A stretch of DNA of 64,000 nucleotides from Neorhizobium vignae (GTDB taxonomy: Bacteria; Pseudomonadota; Alphaproteobacteria; Rhizobiales; Rhizobiaceae): NCBI RefSeq assembly GCF_000732195.1, contig NZ_JNNU01000008.1:62001-126000 (forward strand), in the 5' to 3' direction. Shown here one piece after another: positions 16,259 through 24,810 of this stretch (the first letter of the stretch is position 1; the number at the start of each line of letters is the position of its first letter). The position numbers and the translations under genes were made by a program. The notes under the pieces were generated by a model that was given only the letters and a program-made list of their open reading frames with translations, was not told the origin of the DNA and searched no databases.

Positions 16259-16552
16259 ATGAAATCTGCTCTCCGTGCTACGCCTATTCTTGTCTCCCTC
16301 AGCACCGTTTTGGCCTTGGTGGGTTGCTCCGCAGGCTCTGAGGTTCCCCAAGGTCGGTGCGATCCAGTAGCCACACGGGCGCTGGTCGGGCAACCAAAGC
16401 CGAGCGACGAGGAAGCTAAGCAACGCACCGGAGCGACCATTGTCCGCCAAATTGCACCCGGTCAGGCCGTCACCCATGATCTCCGAGATACCAGGGTGAC
16501 TCTCGAGACCAATCCGACCTCCGGCCGCGTGGTGGCGGCGACCTGCGGTTAA
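16259..16552 (+). CDS. I78-family peptidase inhibitor, lipoprotein
   Basis: A 97-residue envelope protein. Residues 1-22 are a lipoprotein signal peptide ending LALVG before the lipid-accepting Cys23. The mature part matches the I78 inhibitor family: CDPVATRALVGQPKPSDEEAK, GATIVRQIAPGQAVTHDLRDTR and a C-terminal disulfide partner in AATCG. Members inhibit serine peptidases such as subtilisins in a potato-inhibitor-like fold. The gene stands alone 87 bases after the MITE-like element, which may affect its promoter. No peptidase gene is adjacent. Confidence 0.85.
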   Translation: MKSALRATPILVSLSTVLALVGCSAGSEVPQGRCDPVATRALVGQPKPSDEEAKQRTGATIVRQIAPGQAVTHDLRDTRVTLETNPTSGRVVAATCG

Positions 16553-16989
16553 GAATGTGGAAGATCTTGGGGCGCTCCTATGGAGAATGGCCGGGCGCCT
16601 GGTCAAGAGGCTGGCCGTTTGGTTTCATTGCTGGGGCAATCAGAGAAGGCCCTCTGAGAGTGGTTCGCGGGTGCGCTTCAACGTCGACGGCGCGGCAGAC
16701 TTGTAGCCTTGTCGCTGTCGAACTGCGTCTGCTCGGCCTGCTCCTCGGCACCATTCGGCTGCTTGCCGCGCCTTCGTGTGTCCGTAGCCGGAGTGGTAAA
16801 CGACGTGGGCAGCGAGAGCGAGGCTGTGAGCCTGTTCCTCGATGTCCTTAGAGAAAACGCAGGCGGGGCTACAAGCCAAAACGAGTTGTGGACATTCACC
16901 GCATCTGAGCAATGCCGTCACCGTCGCCGGTGACATCGTGCCAGAAGCTGGCACGGATTTCGCATTGTTTCACGTTTGAGGAAATTATC
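16553..16989. other. Intergenic stretch without a recognised gene
   Basis: About 440 bases between the I78 lipoprotein gene and the HU gene. Several open frames cross it on both strands but none has a ribosome-binding site or a sequence that I can link to a family. The last 80 bases should contain the HU promoter; GAGGA appears just before the HU start. Confidence 0.4.
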
Positions 16990-17268
16990 ATGACGACCAC
17001 CAATGAAATCGCTGACAAGATCGCCGCCGACAACGGCCTGACCAAAGTTCAGGGCAAGGCGATCGTCGAAGCCGTTTTCCAGGCTATTGCCGACGCAGCA
17101 GGCTCCGGCGCGGAAACGTCGATCCCTGGCTTCGGAAAGTTCAAAGTGAAGGCATCGCCTGAGCGCGAAGGGCGCAATCCAGCAACTGGCGAAGCCATGA
17201 AAATCGCGGCTTCCAACAAGCTGACTTTCGCGCCGGCCAAGGCGCTCAAGGATGCAATGAACAAGTGA
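16990..17268 (+). CDS. HU family DNA-binding protein
   Basis: Histone-like nucleoid protein of 92 aa that binds and bends DNA as a dimer. Diagnostic are the N-terminal helix pair (MTTTNEIADKIAADNGLTKVQGKAIVEAVF), the hinge IPGFGKFKVKASPERE and the RNPATGE segment at the tip of the DNA-binding arm. The GAGGA sequence about eight bases before ATG 16990 supports this start rather than the upstream Met at 16912. HU copies on plasmids or islands are common in rhizobia; this one faces a convergent DUF736 gene with a hairpin between them. Confidence 0.9.
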   Translation: MTTTNEIADKIAADNGLTKVQGKAIVEAVFQAIADAAGSGAETSIPGFGKFKVKASPEREGRNPATGEAMKIAASNKLTFAPAKALKDAMNK

Positions 17269-17283
17269 TCCCTGCCATGGAGA

Positions 17284-17305
17284 GCCCCGCCCTGGCGGGC
17301 GGGGC
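17284..17305. terminator. GC-rich hairpin between convergent HU and DUF736 genes
   Basis: GCCCCGCCC-TGGC-GGGCGGGGC is a perfect nine-bp stem with a four-base loop. It lacks a T tract on either side, so it may work as a weak or bidirectional terminator. Confidence 0.55.
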
Positions 17306-17313
17306 ATTCCGGA

Positions 17314-17622
17314 TCAGTCCCGGTTTGACCGGGACCAGATGAGGGAGAGGCCTTCCTCGCCCTCGACCTCGATCAGCGTTGCATAGATCGGGGTCGGGAA
17401 GCTCGGGTCGTCGAGCTTGACCGAGAGATAGTCGCGGCCTTCGTTCGAAGTTTTCTTCCAGGCTGCGCCAAACTCCGTCGCCCCTGCAAGGATGCGGTAG
17501 TCCGGGCCTTTGTCGGACGTGCGCTCGACGGTGCGGATAGTCGCCTTGACGTTGAGGTTGAGAGTCTTGATGGTGCCGGTGAAGCCATTGCCTGAAGCGG
17601 TGAAAGAGCCGATGGTTGCCAT
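17314..17622 (-). CDS. DUF736 domain protein
   Basis: A 102-residue protein that matches DUF736, a small beta-rich family found mostly on plasmids and conjugative elements of alphaproteobacteria: [21 protein letters not shown] at the start, [16 protein letters not shown] in the middle and [24 protein letters not shown] before the end. Its role is unknown; the family is thought to belong to plasmid backbones. ATG 17622 has AAGGA at a proper distance, and the upstream extension to 17784 lacks such a site. Its presence supports a plasmid or ICE origin for this part of the window. Confidence 0.9.
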   Translation of the reverse strand: MATIGSFTASGNGFTGTIKTLNLNVKATIRTVERTSDKGPDYRILAGATEFGAAWKKTSNEGRDYLSVKLDDPSFPTPIYATLIEVEGEEGLSLIWSRSNRD

Positions 17623-18213
17623 TGTCGTATTCCTTTTCGGTTGTTCGGGCCGCGTCCATCGCGGCCTCGATGGCAGTCGATAGGACCGGAGACGAGCGGC
17701 CCGCACCTGTAAGGCCGAAACGACGTGGAGGACGGCCAAGGGGAAGCTTTCTTGGCCTCGCGAGGAATGGGCGCTTGAGCGCACAGGGGAAGAAAACGAT
17801 CCGGCCGTTGCGGATGCCGATCGAGCCGAGCACAGCGAGGCGGTCTTTGGTCAGACGTGCCCCATCGAGTCCGCAGTGGACGTGCCAGCTTGGCGGATCA
17901 AGGAATATGACGATGGCGTCGTCTGCGCGCGATCGCAGTCAATTGCGTGCCTGAGCCGCCGGCCCACCCGGCTCGAAAGCGGAGGTCGAGAGCCAAGGCT
18001 TGGTGATAGGAATCTACACAGAGGACTAAAACCCATACTGGCGGGGGAGGCCGAACGCTCTCTCAATGAAGGACGAGATTTGGGCGTGCTTCTCGAACTT
18101 CAGGATATCTACCGCCCTACCCACGGATAATCCAGATCGCATCGAGCGCCAGCGTGTGGCGCCCGGTCTCTCGTCGTTGGGCCTGCTTCAACCGTACCGA
18201 TCTGCGTTGGCGG
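17623..18213. other. Stretch with decayed coding sequence on the minus strand, not identified
   Basis: About 590 bases upstream of the DUF736 gene. On the minus strand a frame near 17670-17900 reads [20 protein letters not shown] and onward, and another near 18030-18120 reads AVDILKFEKHAQISSFIERA; both look protein-like but are short and in different frames. They may be remnants of two genes. I could not assign either to a family. Confidence 0.35.
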
Positions 18214-19158
18214 CTACAGCGGCTTCTCAGTGACCGTAGCCAGCGGTGCAGCCTCACCCTCTAAAATCAGTCGCGCTCTCGCCCATGCGCCCTCGTCCGC
18301 GTTGAGCGCGGTCTGAAGCCATGCGAGCGTGAGCCGCCGTGTTGCTTCCAGCACGTCTGGCGCTTCAGTCTCTGTTTCCTTTGCGTCCAGTGCGGCGATC
18401 CCGCCAAGGCCATGCCCGACGCCGTGCATCATCAGCATTGCTCTAGCGCCCGGCGCGTCATGAAACGCATCCGCATGCCATTCGGGGCCGCGCGTCGTAA
18501 AATGCGGGTTGTCCATATCACCGCAAACGACGAGGTTGCGTGTCGTCAGCGTCGAGAAATCGACGTCGAAGAACGGAAACCGGTCAGCACTCTCAGGCGT
18601 CATGTCCTTGCCGCCGCGTCCCGGCGTTGTCAGGAGAACGCCCGCCGAGATGCGTGGATCGGAGAAGTTTTCACCATCCACCTGTGCACCGAGCAGGAGC
18701 CCGACGGTGTGACCGCCGAAGGAATGGCCCACCGCGCCGATGCGTGCATGATCCATCCGCCCAGCAACGGCCGGCGCCTGTCTCTCGATCTCCGGCAGTT
18801 GGTCCAGGATCGCCTTCATCTCTTCGACACGCTCACGCCAGAAGAACGGCGTGCCGGTTGAATCCGACGGCAAGCCGCCAACCCGCGAACTCGCATGCGT
18901 CGGCTGGATGACGACGAACCCTCTCTCCGCCCAGAACTGGACAAGGGGAGCGTAGCCGTCCTTTGAGGGGATATAGTTGGAAGGACCGTAGCCATGCGAT
19001 AGCAACACGATCGGCAGCTTGTCGCCGTTTGCCGGCGCGGTCAGACGCAGTTCCAACGGCTGGCGCCCCGGCATCGAGAGACGGATCGGCGTGTAGGCTA
19101 CTGTCAAAGTGGTTTCAGGCGTCGGTATATGCTTGGCGAGATTGATCAGATTGTTCAT
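18214..19158 (-). CDS. Alpha/beta hydrolase (dienelactone hydrolase/PAF-acetylhydrolase-like)
   Basis: A soluble serine hydrolase of 314 residues. The oxyanion-hole segment LSHGYG is at 54-59 and the nucleophile elbow GHSFGG places Ser146. Later DMDNPHF and GVGHGLGG supply candidate acid and His residues. The substrate is unknown. It ends and begins close to a short-chain dehydrogenase gene on the same strand (39 bases apart), and the AraC-type regulator beyond diverges from both, so the three probably form one unit: a detoxification or catabolic pair with its regulator. ATG 19158 has GGAGG upstream on the coding strand. Confidence 0.85.
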   Translation of the reverse strand: MNNLINLAKHIPTPETTLTVAYTPIRLSMPGRQPLELRLTAPANGDKLPIVLLSHGYGPSNYIPSKDGYAPLVQFWAERGFVVIQPTHASSRVGGLPSDSTGTPFFWRERVEEMKAILDQLPEIERQAPAVAGRMDHARIGAVGHSFGGHTVGLLLGAQVDGENFSDPRISAGVLLTTPGRGGKDMTPESADRFPFFDVDFSTLTTRNLVVCGDMDNPHFTTRGPEWHADAFHDAPGARAMLMMHGVGHGLGGIAALDAKETETEAPDVLEATRRLTLAWLQTALNADEGAWARARLILEGEAAPLATVTEKPL

Positions 19159-19197
19159 GGGTCTGGACCTCCAAAGGTGGGTTTCGGATGGTGATGT

Positions 19198-19956
19198 TCA
19201 GGCGAGCAAATGACCCGCTTCGCGGTACGAGGTTTCCGCGTCGGCGCCGGCTGGGATCTTCATCGGCGCGTCGATCTCTGTCACAGACCGCCACACCGCC
19301 TCTGCAACCGCATCCGATGTCGTGACCTCTGTGCCAGACCGCAGCTTCGTCATGTAGTCGTCGACGAAGGCGGTATATGGCTCGGGAATTTCCATGCCCA
19401 TGCGCGAAACAGCATTCTTCCCGAAGCCGGTCGTCGGCGCCGAGCCAGGCAAAACAAGTTTAGCGCGGACGCCGAAAAGCGCCGCCTCGATCGCGAAGCT
19501 CTCCGTGAAGGCATTGAGCGCTGCCTTGCTGGCGCTGTAGACCGAAAGTGCTGGCAGCGGTCTTATCGTGACGGCGGAACTGACGTTGACGATGACGCCC
19601 GAGCGACGGACCCGCATCTGCGGGAGAACGGCTTTCGTCATCGCCATCGCACCGAACACATTCGTTTCGAACAGCTCACAGATCTTCGACATCTCCGAGC
19701 CTTCGAGCACATTGAGCATGCCGACGCCGGCATTGTTGACCAGAGCATCAATCGTGCCGGCGGCTTCGACCGCCTTAGTAATGCTGTCCGCGCTGGTTAT
19801 ATCCAGCGGCAGGATTTCCAGCCTGTCTTTCGATGGAAACAGGTCGTTTTGCGGCGTGCGCATGGTCGCGACGACGTCCCATCCGGCGTTCAAGAATTTC
19901 TGCGCGATCGCAAGGCCGAAACCGGACGAGCAACCGGTGATGAGGATCTTTGGCAT
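19198..19956 (-). CDS. Short-chain dehydrogenase/reductase (SDR)
   Basis: A classical SDR oxidoreductase of 252 aa. The nucleotide-binding TGCSSGFG is at residues 7-14, the NNAG motif at 74-77 and the catalytic YSASK at 140-144 with an upstream Ser in NVSSAV. The sequence after the catalytic Lys (NAFTESFAIEAALFGVRAKLVLPGSAPT) is usual for SDRs that act on small alcohols or ketones. AGGAG before ATG 19956 supports the start. The gene diverges from an AraC-type regulator with 94 bases between starts, a pairing that often means direct control. Confidence 0.9.
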   Translation of the reverse strand: MPKILITGCSSGFGLAIAQKFLNAGWDVVATMRTPQNDLFPSKDRLEILPLDITSADSITKAVEAAGTIDALVNNAGVGMLNVLEGSEMSKICELFETNVFGAMAMTKAVLPQMRVRRSGVIVNVSSAVTIRPLPALSVYSASKAALNAFTESFAIEAALFGVRAKLVLPGSAPTTGFGKNAVSRMGMEIPEPYTAFVDDYMTKLRSGTEVTTSDAVAEAVWRSVTEIDAPMKIPAGADAETSYREAGHLLA

Positions 19957-20050
19957 GTTCCGTCTCCTGACATTTAACTAGGCTGAAGATGGATCTGATC
20001 GCCCGGACCTGCTATATGCGTATGTCCGAGAATGTTTAGCGGAAGTCCGA

Positions 20051-20956
20051 ATGATGACCGATCCGGTTGCCGAAGTTGTTTCCTTGTTGAAGCCGAGCCC
20101 GTCGATCTCAAAGCTGGTGACGGGCGGCGGTCGGTGGCTGGTTGAGCGTACGGAGCTCGGAAGCCCCTTCTACTGCGCCGTCGTCGAAGGCCGTTGCCTG
20201 ATGACGATCGCCGGTCGTGAGCCAATGGTGCTCACCGAGGGTGACTTCGTCCTGGTCCCGAAGATCTTCTCGTTCACGATGAGCAGCTTGGAGCCGCCTC
20301 CGCGCGGTGCACTTGCCCAGCGTTTGGAAACGAGCCCTGGTGTCTTCCGCCTGGGCGATCCGGAAGCGCCGGCGCAGATCAAGGCACTGGTGGGGCACTG
20401 TGCGTTCGGCTCCGATGACAAGGCTCTGCTTGTTTCGCTGCTGCCTGAGGTCATCCATGTTCGCGGTGAGGAGCGACTGATGGCTCTCGTCCGCATGATC
20501 AATGACGAGACGAGGGCTGACCGTGCCGCGCGCGAAATGGTTCTCCACCGGTTGCTCGAGGTGTTGTTCATCGACGCGTTACGATCGGCAGCAAGCGCCA
20601 AGCCGCCGCCGGGTCTCCTGCGTGGGATGGCTGATCCGCTGCTGGCGCCGATCCTGCGACGCATCCACGCAGATCCGGGGCGCAGCATGACGGTGGAGAC
20701 GCTTGCCCAGGAGGCTGCAATGTCTCGTTCGACCTTCTTCGATCGTTTCCGCAAGGAAGTAGGGGTTGCGCCGATGGAGTATGCGACCGGATGGCGCATG
20801 GCGCTCGCGAAAGAGTATCTCCGCGAAGATATTGCCATAACCGACATCGCCCAGCGCGTCGGCTATGGATCGACAAGCGCCTTCAGCGTTGCCTTCAATC
20901 GGCATGTGGGAATGCCGCCTGGTGCGTATTCTCGCGCAGTCGCTGCTGCGGCTTAA
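20051..20956 (+). CDS. AraC-family transcriptional regulator
   Basis: A regulator of 301 residues with an N-terminal cupin-like ligand domain (residues 20-180; GRCLMTIAGREPMVLTEGDFVLVPK) and a C-terminal AraC-type DNA-binding domain with two HTH units, MTVETLAQEAAMSRSTFFDRFRK and ITDIAQRVGYGSTSAFSVAF. It is of the AraC subgroup that often controls a divergent oxidoreductase, which fits the SDR and hydrolase genes on the other strand. Met 20054 is an alternative start. The gene is intact and ends just before the remnant field. Confidence 0.9.
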   Translation: MMTDPVAEVVSLLKPSPSISKLVTGGGRWLVERTELGSPFYCAVVEGRCLMTIAGREPMVLTEGDFVLVPKIFSFTMSSLEPPPRGALAQRLETSPGVFRLGDPEAPAQIKALVGHCAFGSDDKALLVSLLPEVIHVRGEERLMALVRMINDETRADRAAREMVLHRLLEVLFIDALRSAASAKPPPGLLRGMADPLLAPILRRIHADPGRSMTVETLAQEAAMSRSTFFDRFRKEVGVAPMEYATGWRMALAKEYLREDIAITDIAQRVGYGSTSAFSVAFNRHVGMPPGAYSRAVAAAA

Positions 20957-20968
20957 CGCGCCCGACCC

Positions 20969-21165
20969 TTACCCACCGATATAGGCGGCCAGTTCTTCAG
21001 GTGTTCCCTTGGGAAAAGCCTGCTTCAGGAAATCGAGGAAGGCAGAAACCCGTGCGCTCAAGAGTCGCCGCGATGGGTACAGCGCCCACAGCGCGATTTC
21101 TGAATTCTCGACGTCGCCCCAGTGCTGCAATGTCCCATCACCAGTCGAATATCTGGCTGACGCGT
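20969..21165 (-). pseudogene. C-terminal fragment of a LysR-type regulator
   Basis: On the minus strand the frame YSTGDGTLQHWGDVENSEIA followed by LWALYPSRRLLSARVSAFLDFLKQAFP ends at TAA 20969-20971. ALYPSRR-LSARV-AF-DFL is the typical last beta strand and helix of LysR effector domains. Everything upstream of about 21165 belongs to an unrelated ATPase remnant. The regulator is therefore reduced to about 60 residues and cannot function. Confidence 0.75.
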
Positions 21166-22196
21166 CCGGAAGTCCCTTAGCGCCTTCGCGTAATCCTCCT
21201 CGGCCGCGTCAGCCTGTTTTTCCGTATCGTCACGGATGAAACCCTCGAAACCGCCCAACCGAGCACCGGCTTCGGCGTTCAGCGGTAGATGGCACAGCAC
21301 GCAATAATCGCCTTCCGCTGCCGGGAACCGCCGTCCAACATGCCCCGAGTAATGCCGCGCCGCTTCCCAGAGCTCCCGCCATACTTCCGCGCCGACGCCA
21401 GGGAACGTGGCGTCCTTGAAGGCGTTTTCCGCGGCAACCTTCGCAGCAACCCGCTTGGTTCTGGCGTCATCGGCAAGGGATTTGAGCTTGTTGAGGGCGT
21501 CGTCGGAGTAAGCATCCCCAATCTTCTTGAGATAGCGCAGAAGTTTCGCGACCCCATCGGCGAACTGGTGCTGCTCGGCAGCCGCCTCAACCGGATTCTT
21601 GGCGAGGTCTTCTGCGAGCTGCTGGAGGCGTGCCCGTTCCGCATCCGTCATGATGGCGAGAGTCGCCAGCAGCTTCAGCTTCGTATTGTGCTTTAGACCG
21701 AACATGATTCGCCCGACCGCAGTGGTCGCCTGCCACGTGGGCTTGTTAAACACAGGATCGCGGAGCGCCTTTAGCTGGGTTTCTTCCGTTTGCAGCCGCG
21801 CTTTGACCTGCGTGCAGACCGCGGCGAGATCGTCGGGAATATCGAGACCGAACGGCCGGAAGGCAACCTCGTTCTTGTCCTGGATATGGACCGCGCCGCA
21901 TTCGCGGTCGAACACGCTGACTGCGGAAAGCACCGGATCGGGATTCGCATTGTCCGGCCATGGCAGCACAGGCTGCTGCACGCCGTCCTGCGAAATTGTA
22001 AAACTGGCCGTAGCCTTGCCGCCGATCGTCAAGGAAAACGCGTCCGGCATGATTTCACCGGCTTTTGCGTGCCCTGCAGGCACGTTTCAACACTCGCCCA
22101 TATCCCGATTTGCCGGCTCCGTTCGGCCCGTAAACAACTGTGAGGCCCTGTTGTTCGAAAGAAATGGTCTGCTTCGGTGCCAGCTGGTTCACGCCA
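21166..22196 (-). pseudogene. SMC/Rad50-like AAA ATPase fragment with a frameshift
   Basis: The N-terminal piece (22196 to about 22080) reads VNQLAPKQTISFEQQGLTVV then YGPNGAGKSGYGRVLKRACR, a Walker A loop at the start of an SMC-like ATPase. After a frameshift near 22078 the family continues for about 300 residues (MPDAFSLTIGG to LRDFRTRQ), including helical arm sequence and YCVLCHLPL, a CxxC that resembles a zinc hook. The C-terminal half with Walker B is missing where the LysR fragment starts. Such large ATPases are found in defence-type gene clusters, but the specific function of this one is not known. Confidence 0.75.
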
Positions 22197-22202
22197 ACAC
22201 TC

Positions 22203-22481
22203 ACGGCCTATCAGGGCGATGCGTTTGTCTATGTCGGCTCGGTTGGGACTGGCTTCAAGGAGAAAGACGCGATCGAACTGCGCCGGATGCTGGACACGCT
22301 GAAAACCAAGCGTGCTCCGGTCGTCGCCGTTGACAAGAAGGGCGTCGTCTTTGTCCAGCCGACACTGATCGCCAAGATCGAATTCCGCGCCTGGACCGAT
22401 GATGGAAAGCTACGGCATGCGTCCTACAAGGGCCTCAGAGAAGTGCAGGACAACGCGGCAATCTATAAACTCGGCGAATAA
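22203..22481 (+). pseudogene. C-terminal fragment of an ATP-dependent DNA ligase (LigD type)
   Basis: The frame AYQGDAFVYVGSVGTGFKEK, PVVAVDKKGVVFVQPTLIAK and IEFRAWTDDGKLRHASYKGLRE is the OB-fold domain at the end of the ligase module of LigD-type DNA ligases, which join ends in bacterial non-homologous end joining. Adenylation domain, polymerase and nuclease modules are absent; the DNA upstream is the ATPase remnant. The fragment keeps an open frame to its stop, so truncation is likely recent. Confidence 0.8.
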
Positions 22482-22620
22482 TAGGGAACTGCTTCGTCGT
22501 ACAATGCGAGACATCGGCGGGTGCAGCGTTCGAATTGGCGGCCGTGTGATCACCGATTGAATCAGATGCGATGGCACGCGGAGCGAAACTTTCAGCTGTC
22601 GCATGATCTAACACTCGAGG

Positions 22621-23325
22621 TCACCGCAGTTTTTGGCTGGCGGCATCGCTCACAAACCTAGTCAGCTCACTTATCCGATCGGCTGCCAGTCGACTTATAT
22701 GCCAGTAAAGCGGAACTGTCAGCGTTTTCCCGGGAACAAGCTCTATAAGCCTACCCTCGCTCAGATGTTCGTCAACTAGCAGAGCAGGGTTCATGCCCCA
22801 TCCCATGCTCATCAGGCTTGCATCGACAAAGCTTTGGGTCGACGGGAGCCAGTGAGCGGGAAGGTTGATCTTCTTCTGGAAAACGTACTCGACCCATTCG
22901 GATTGGAGGCGATCCTTCTGGTTGAAGGTCAGGCACGGAGCAACGGCTAGCGTCTTCGGCGTTACACCATGGTGAAAAAACCGGTCACTGAACTCGGGGC
23001 TGCACGTCGCATGGTATCGGAGAGAGCCGAGGGGAAATCGGCGGCACCCTGGAATCGGCTTTTCCGAGCTTGAGACCGCCGCGACGACTTTTCCTTGTTG
23101 GAGCCATTCGGCTGTGTAGTCTTCATCGTCCACCGACAAATGCACAAGATAATTGGTGGATTTTGTAAAATCCGAAATTCCATCGAGAAACCAGGTACCG
23201 AGACTGTCCGCGTTAGCCGCGATACGAAGAATAACCTTTTCGTTCGCATCGCTGGCCGCAGAGAGTGATGGCAACTGTTCCAACAAATCGTGTTCCAGGA
23301 TCCTGACCTGCTCCATATGATGCAC
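22621..23325 (-). pseudogene. LysR-type regulator (ArgP/LysG-like) lacking its DNA-binding domain
   Basis: The frame contains the effector-binding domain of ArgP-type regulators: VRILEHDLLEQLPSLS, IAANADSLGTWFLDGISDF, QGKVVAAVSSSEKPIPGCRRFPLGSL and MSMGWGMNPALLVDEHLSEGRLIELVPG. ArgP/LysG proteins control lysine or arginine export. The first 80 or so residues with the HTH are absent: just upstream the DNA encodes a piece of a histidine kinase. Without the HTH the protein cannot bind DNA. A LysE-family exporter fragment, a usual ArgP target, lies at 13.3-13.6 kb, but linkage is speculative. Confidence 0.75.
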
Positions 23326-23400
23326 TTGGGCGATCTGCGACGCGATGTAGAGTCCTAACCCAAGACCCTGCACGCCAGCCTTCCTGTCGCCGCGCTTGAA
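23317..23400 (-). pseudogene. Histidine-kinase ATPase-domain scrap
   Basis: PFKRGDRKAGVQGLGLGLYI continuing ASQIAQVHH is the G2 box region of a HATPase_c domain. Only about 28 residues remain, fused in frame to the LysR fragment. It shows that this joint is between two unrelated genes. Confidence 0.65.
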
Positions 23401-23740
23401 AGGACACTGGTATCGACTGGATTTGCAGTGAAGGATGTCGGAACGTTCGCTGCGGCGGCTTTCGCTGACCCAGAACGTTTCAACGGCCACGAGATCGACC
23501 TTTCCGCAGAAACGTTCAAGTTGCCTGAAGTTGCGGCCAAGATCACCAAGGCAACGGGAAAGCAGGTTTCAGCCGTCACCCTGTCTAAGGAGGAGGCGCT
23601 CGCGAAACCCTATGGCGAGCTGGGCTACCGGCACGAGACTTGGAATAACGTCGAGGGTTACAAGGTCGACCTGGATGCCGTTCGCAGTTGGGGCATTTCT
23701 CTTACCTCTCTCGACCAATTCATCGAGCAGAACCCCTGCG
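23385..23740 (+). pseudogene. C-terminal fragment of an NmrA-like NAD(P)-binding protein
   Basis: VKDVGTFAAAAFADPERFNG, HEIDLSAETFKLPEVAAKIT and LGYRHETWNNVEGYKVDLDA, then WGISLTSLDQFIEQ, match the distal part of NmrA-type atypical SDR proteins, in which the substrate region and last helices follow the Rossmann domain. The nucleotide-binding part is absent, and the 3' end runs into another truncated gene in a different frame. Confidence 0.75.
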
Positions 23741-23799
23741 CGAGGCAGCGGCCGAAATTGGTTGTCAGGCCGCTGTTGCATCCGACGCGCCCTCGTCCA

Positions 23800-24109
23800 G
23801 CAATGGGTTCTCACAGTGCCGTTCGCGGCTGCGTTCGAGCTTGCACAGCAATTCCTTGATGGCAAGATCGTCATCGATACGAACAACTTCTACCCGGATC
23901 GGGATGGCAGTCTCAATGCGCTCGACCGACGCGAGACGACAACGTCGCAAATGATCGCGAACCATTTCCAAGGGGTGATGATCTTCAAGGCGCTCAACGC
24001 CATTCTGGAGAAAGACCTCCTCGATCCTTTTGCACTTCGAAACAGAGCCAAGGGTGTTTTGCCGATTGCGGGTGACGATGCCGCCGCCAAGGTGATTGTG
24101 ACCATCTAA
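23800..24109 (+). pseudogene. Fragment of a dinucleotide-binding (F420/NADP reductase-like) protein
   Basis: The frame reads VPFAAAFELAQQFLDGKIVI, DTNNFYPDRDGSLNALDRRE and FQGVMIFKALNAILEKDLLD and stops at 24107-24109. DTNN-YPxRDG and the NH-x-KA-NA pattern are typical of NADPH-dependent F420 reductase-like proteins. The N-terminal Rossmann motif and the C-terminal portion after the VLPIAGDD segment are missing. Confidence 0.7.
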
Positions 24110-24164
24110 CCGACGCAACATGAAGCAGCTCACCACGATCAAGCGATAACGTGCCTGCCGTTGA

Positions 24165-24665
24165 GCGCCGGGACTCGATGACTCATCGTTCCCAGAACGA
24201 AGTCGAAGACTGGTTCAGGCTGTGCCTTGGTCGTCATCCGCGATGCCGGCATGGCCTCAGCTGTCGCTTCGGCGAGATCAGCAAGTTGTCGAGGCGATAT
24301 GCCTATGGTGCTCGAGAAATGGCCATGCGGCGCCGGGGTGAGGTTTCGCAACAGCGCGCCGGCGCGTCCAGCGTGACGCACGCTGGCGTCCGTTTGCCTT
24401 CTCGGATCTTTACCCCGGCTGCGGATAGCAAGATCAATCCCTTCAGGAAGGCCCGCAACTGGCTTCCTCTCTTTGCAGCCTGCCAAAGTCCCTCCCACGC
24501 CTCGTGAGCTTCCCAGTAGTACCCGTGATTGAAGAGGTCCTGGCCCAGGCGAATTCCTCAGAATCGAGAGACGCACTAATCAAAACCGACTGGACACCGT
24601 AGTCCTCCAGGATCACGGACTGGATGTGGACCCTCACCGGGCAAGTAGGCATAGCGGGGGAATGA
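24165..24665 (-). pseudogene. DUF309 family protein, multiply frameshifted
   Basis: Three frames together spell a DUF309 protein on the minus strand: PRYAYLPGEGPHPVRDPGG (about 24660-24600), then [21 protein letters not shown] and [22 protein letters not shown] (about 24560-24400), then [20 protein letters not shown] (about 24370-24300). The YWEAHE-WE-LW helix pair is the family hallmark. Function of the family is unknown. The gene is dead. Confidence 0.7.
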
Positions 24666-24810
24666 TCTATTTGGAAGTAACCGACGACGTCCCATAGCCC
24701 TAAGTCCTTTGCAAATCCTTGAAACAGCATGCTCTTAGCTGGTCGGATGGACAACCCGCCCCCGGATCTATGGGGCTCTTATTCTTCCCGCCTGTCTTAG
24801 GTATCGAAGC

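Noticed and set aside
24139-24576. A 145-codon minus-strand protein of unknown type
   Set aside because: Reading the other two frames shows that this stretch is a frameshifted DUF309 gene; the open frame covers only part of it.
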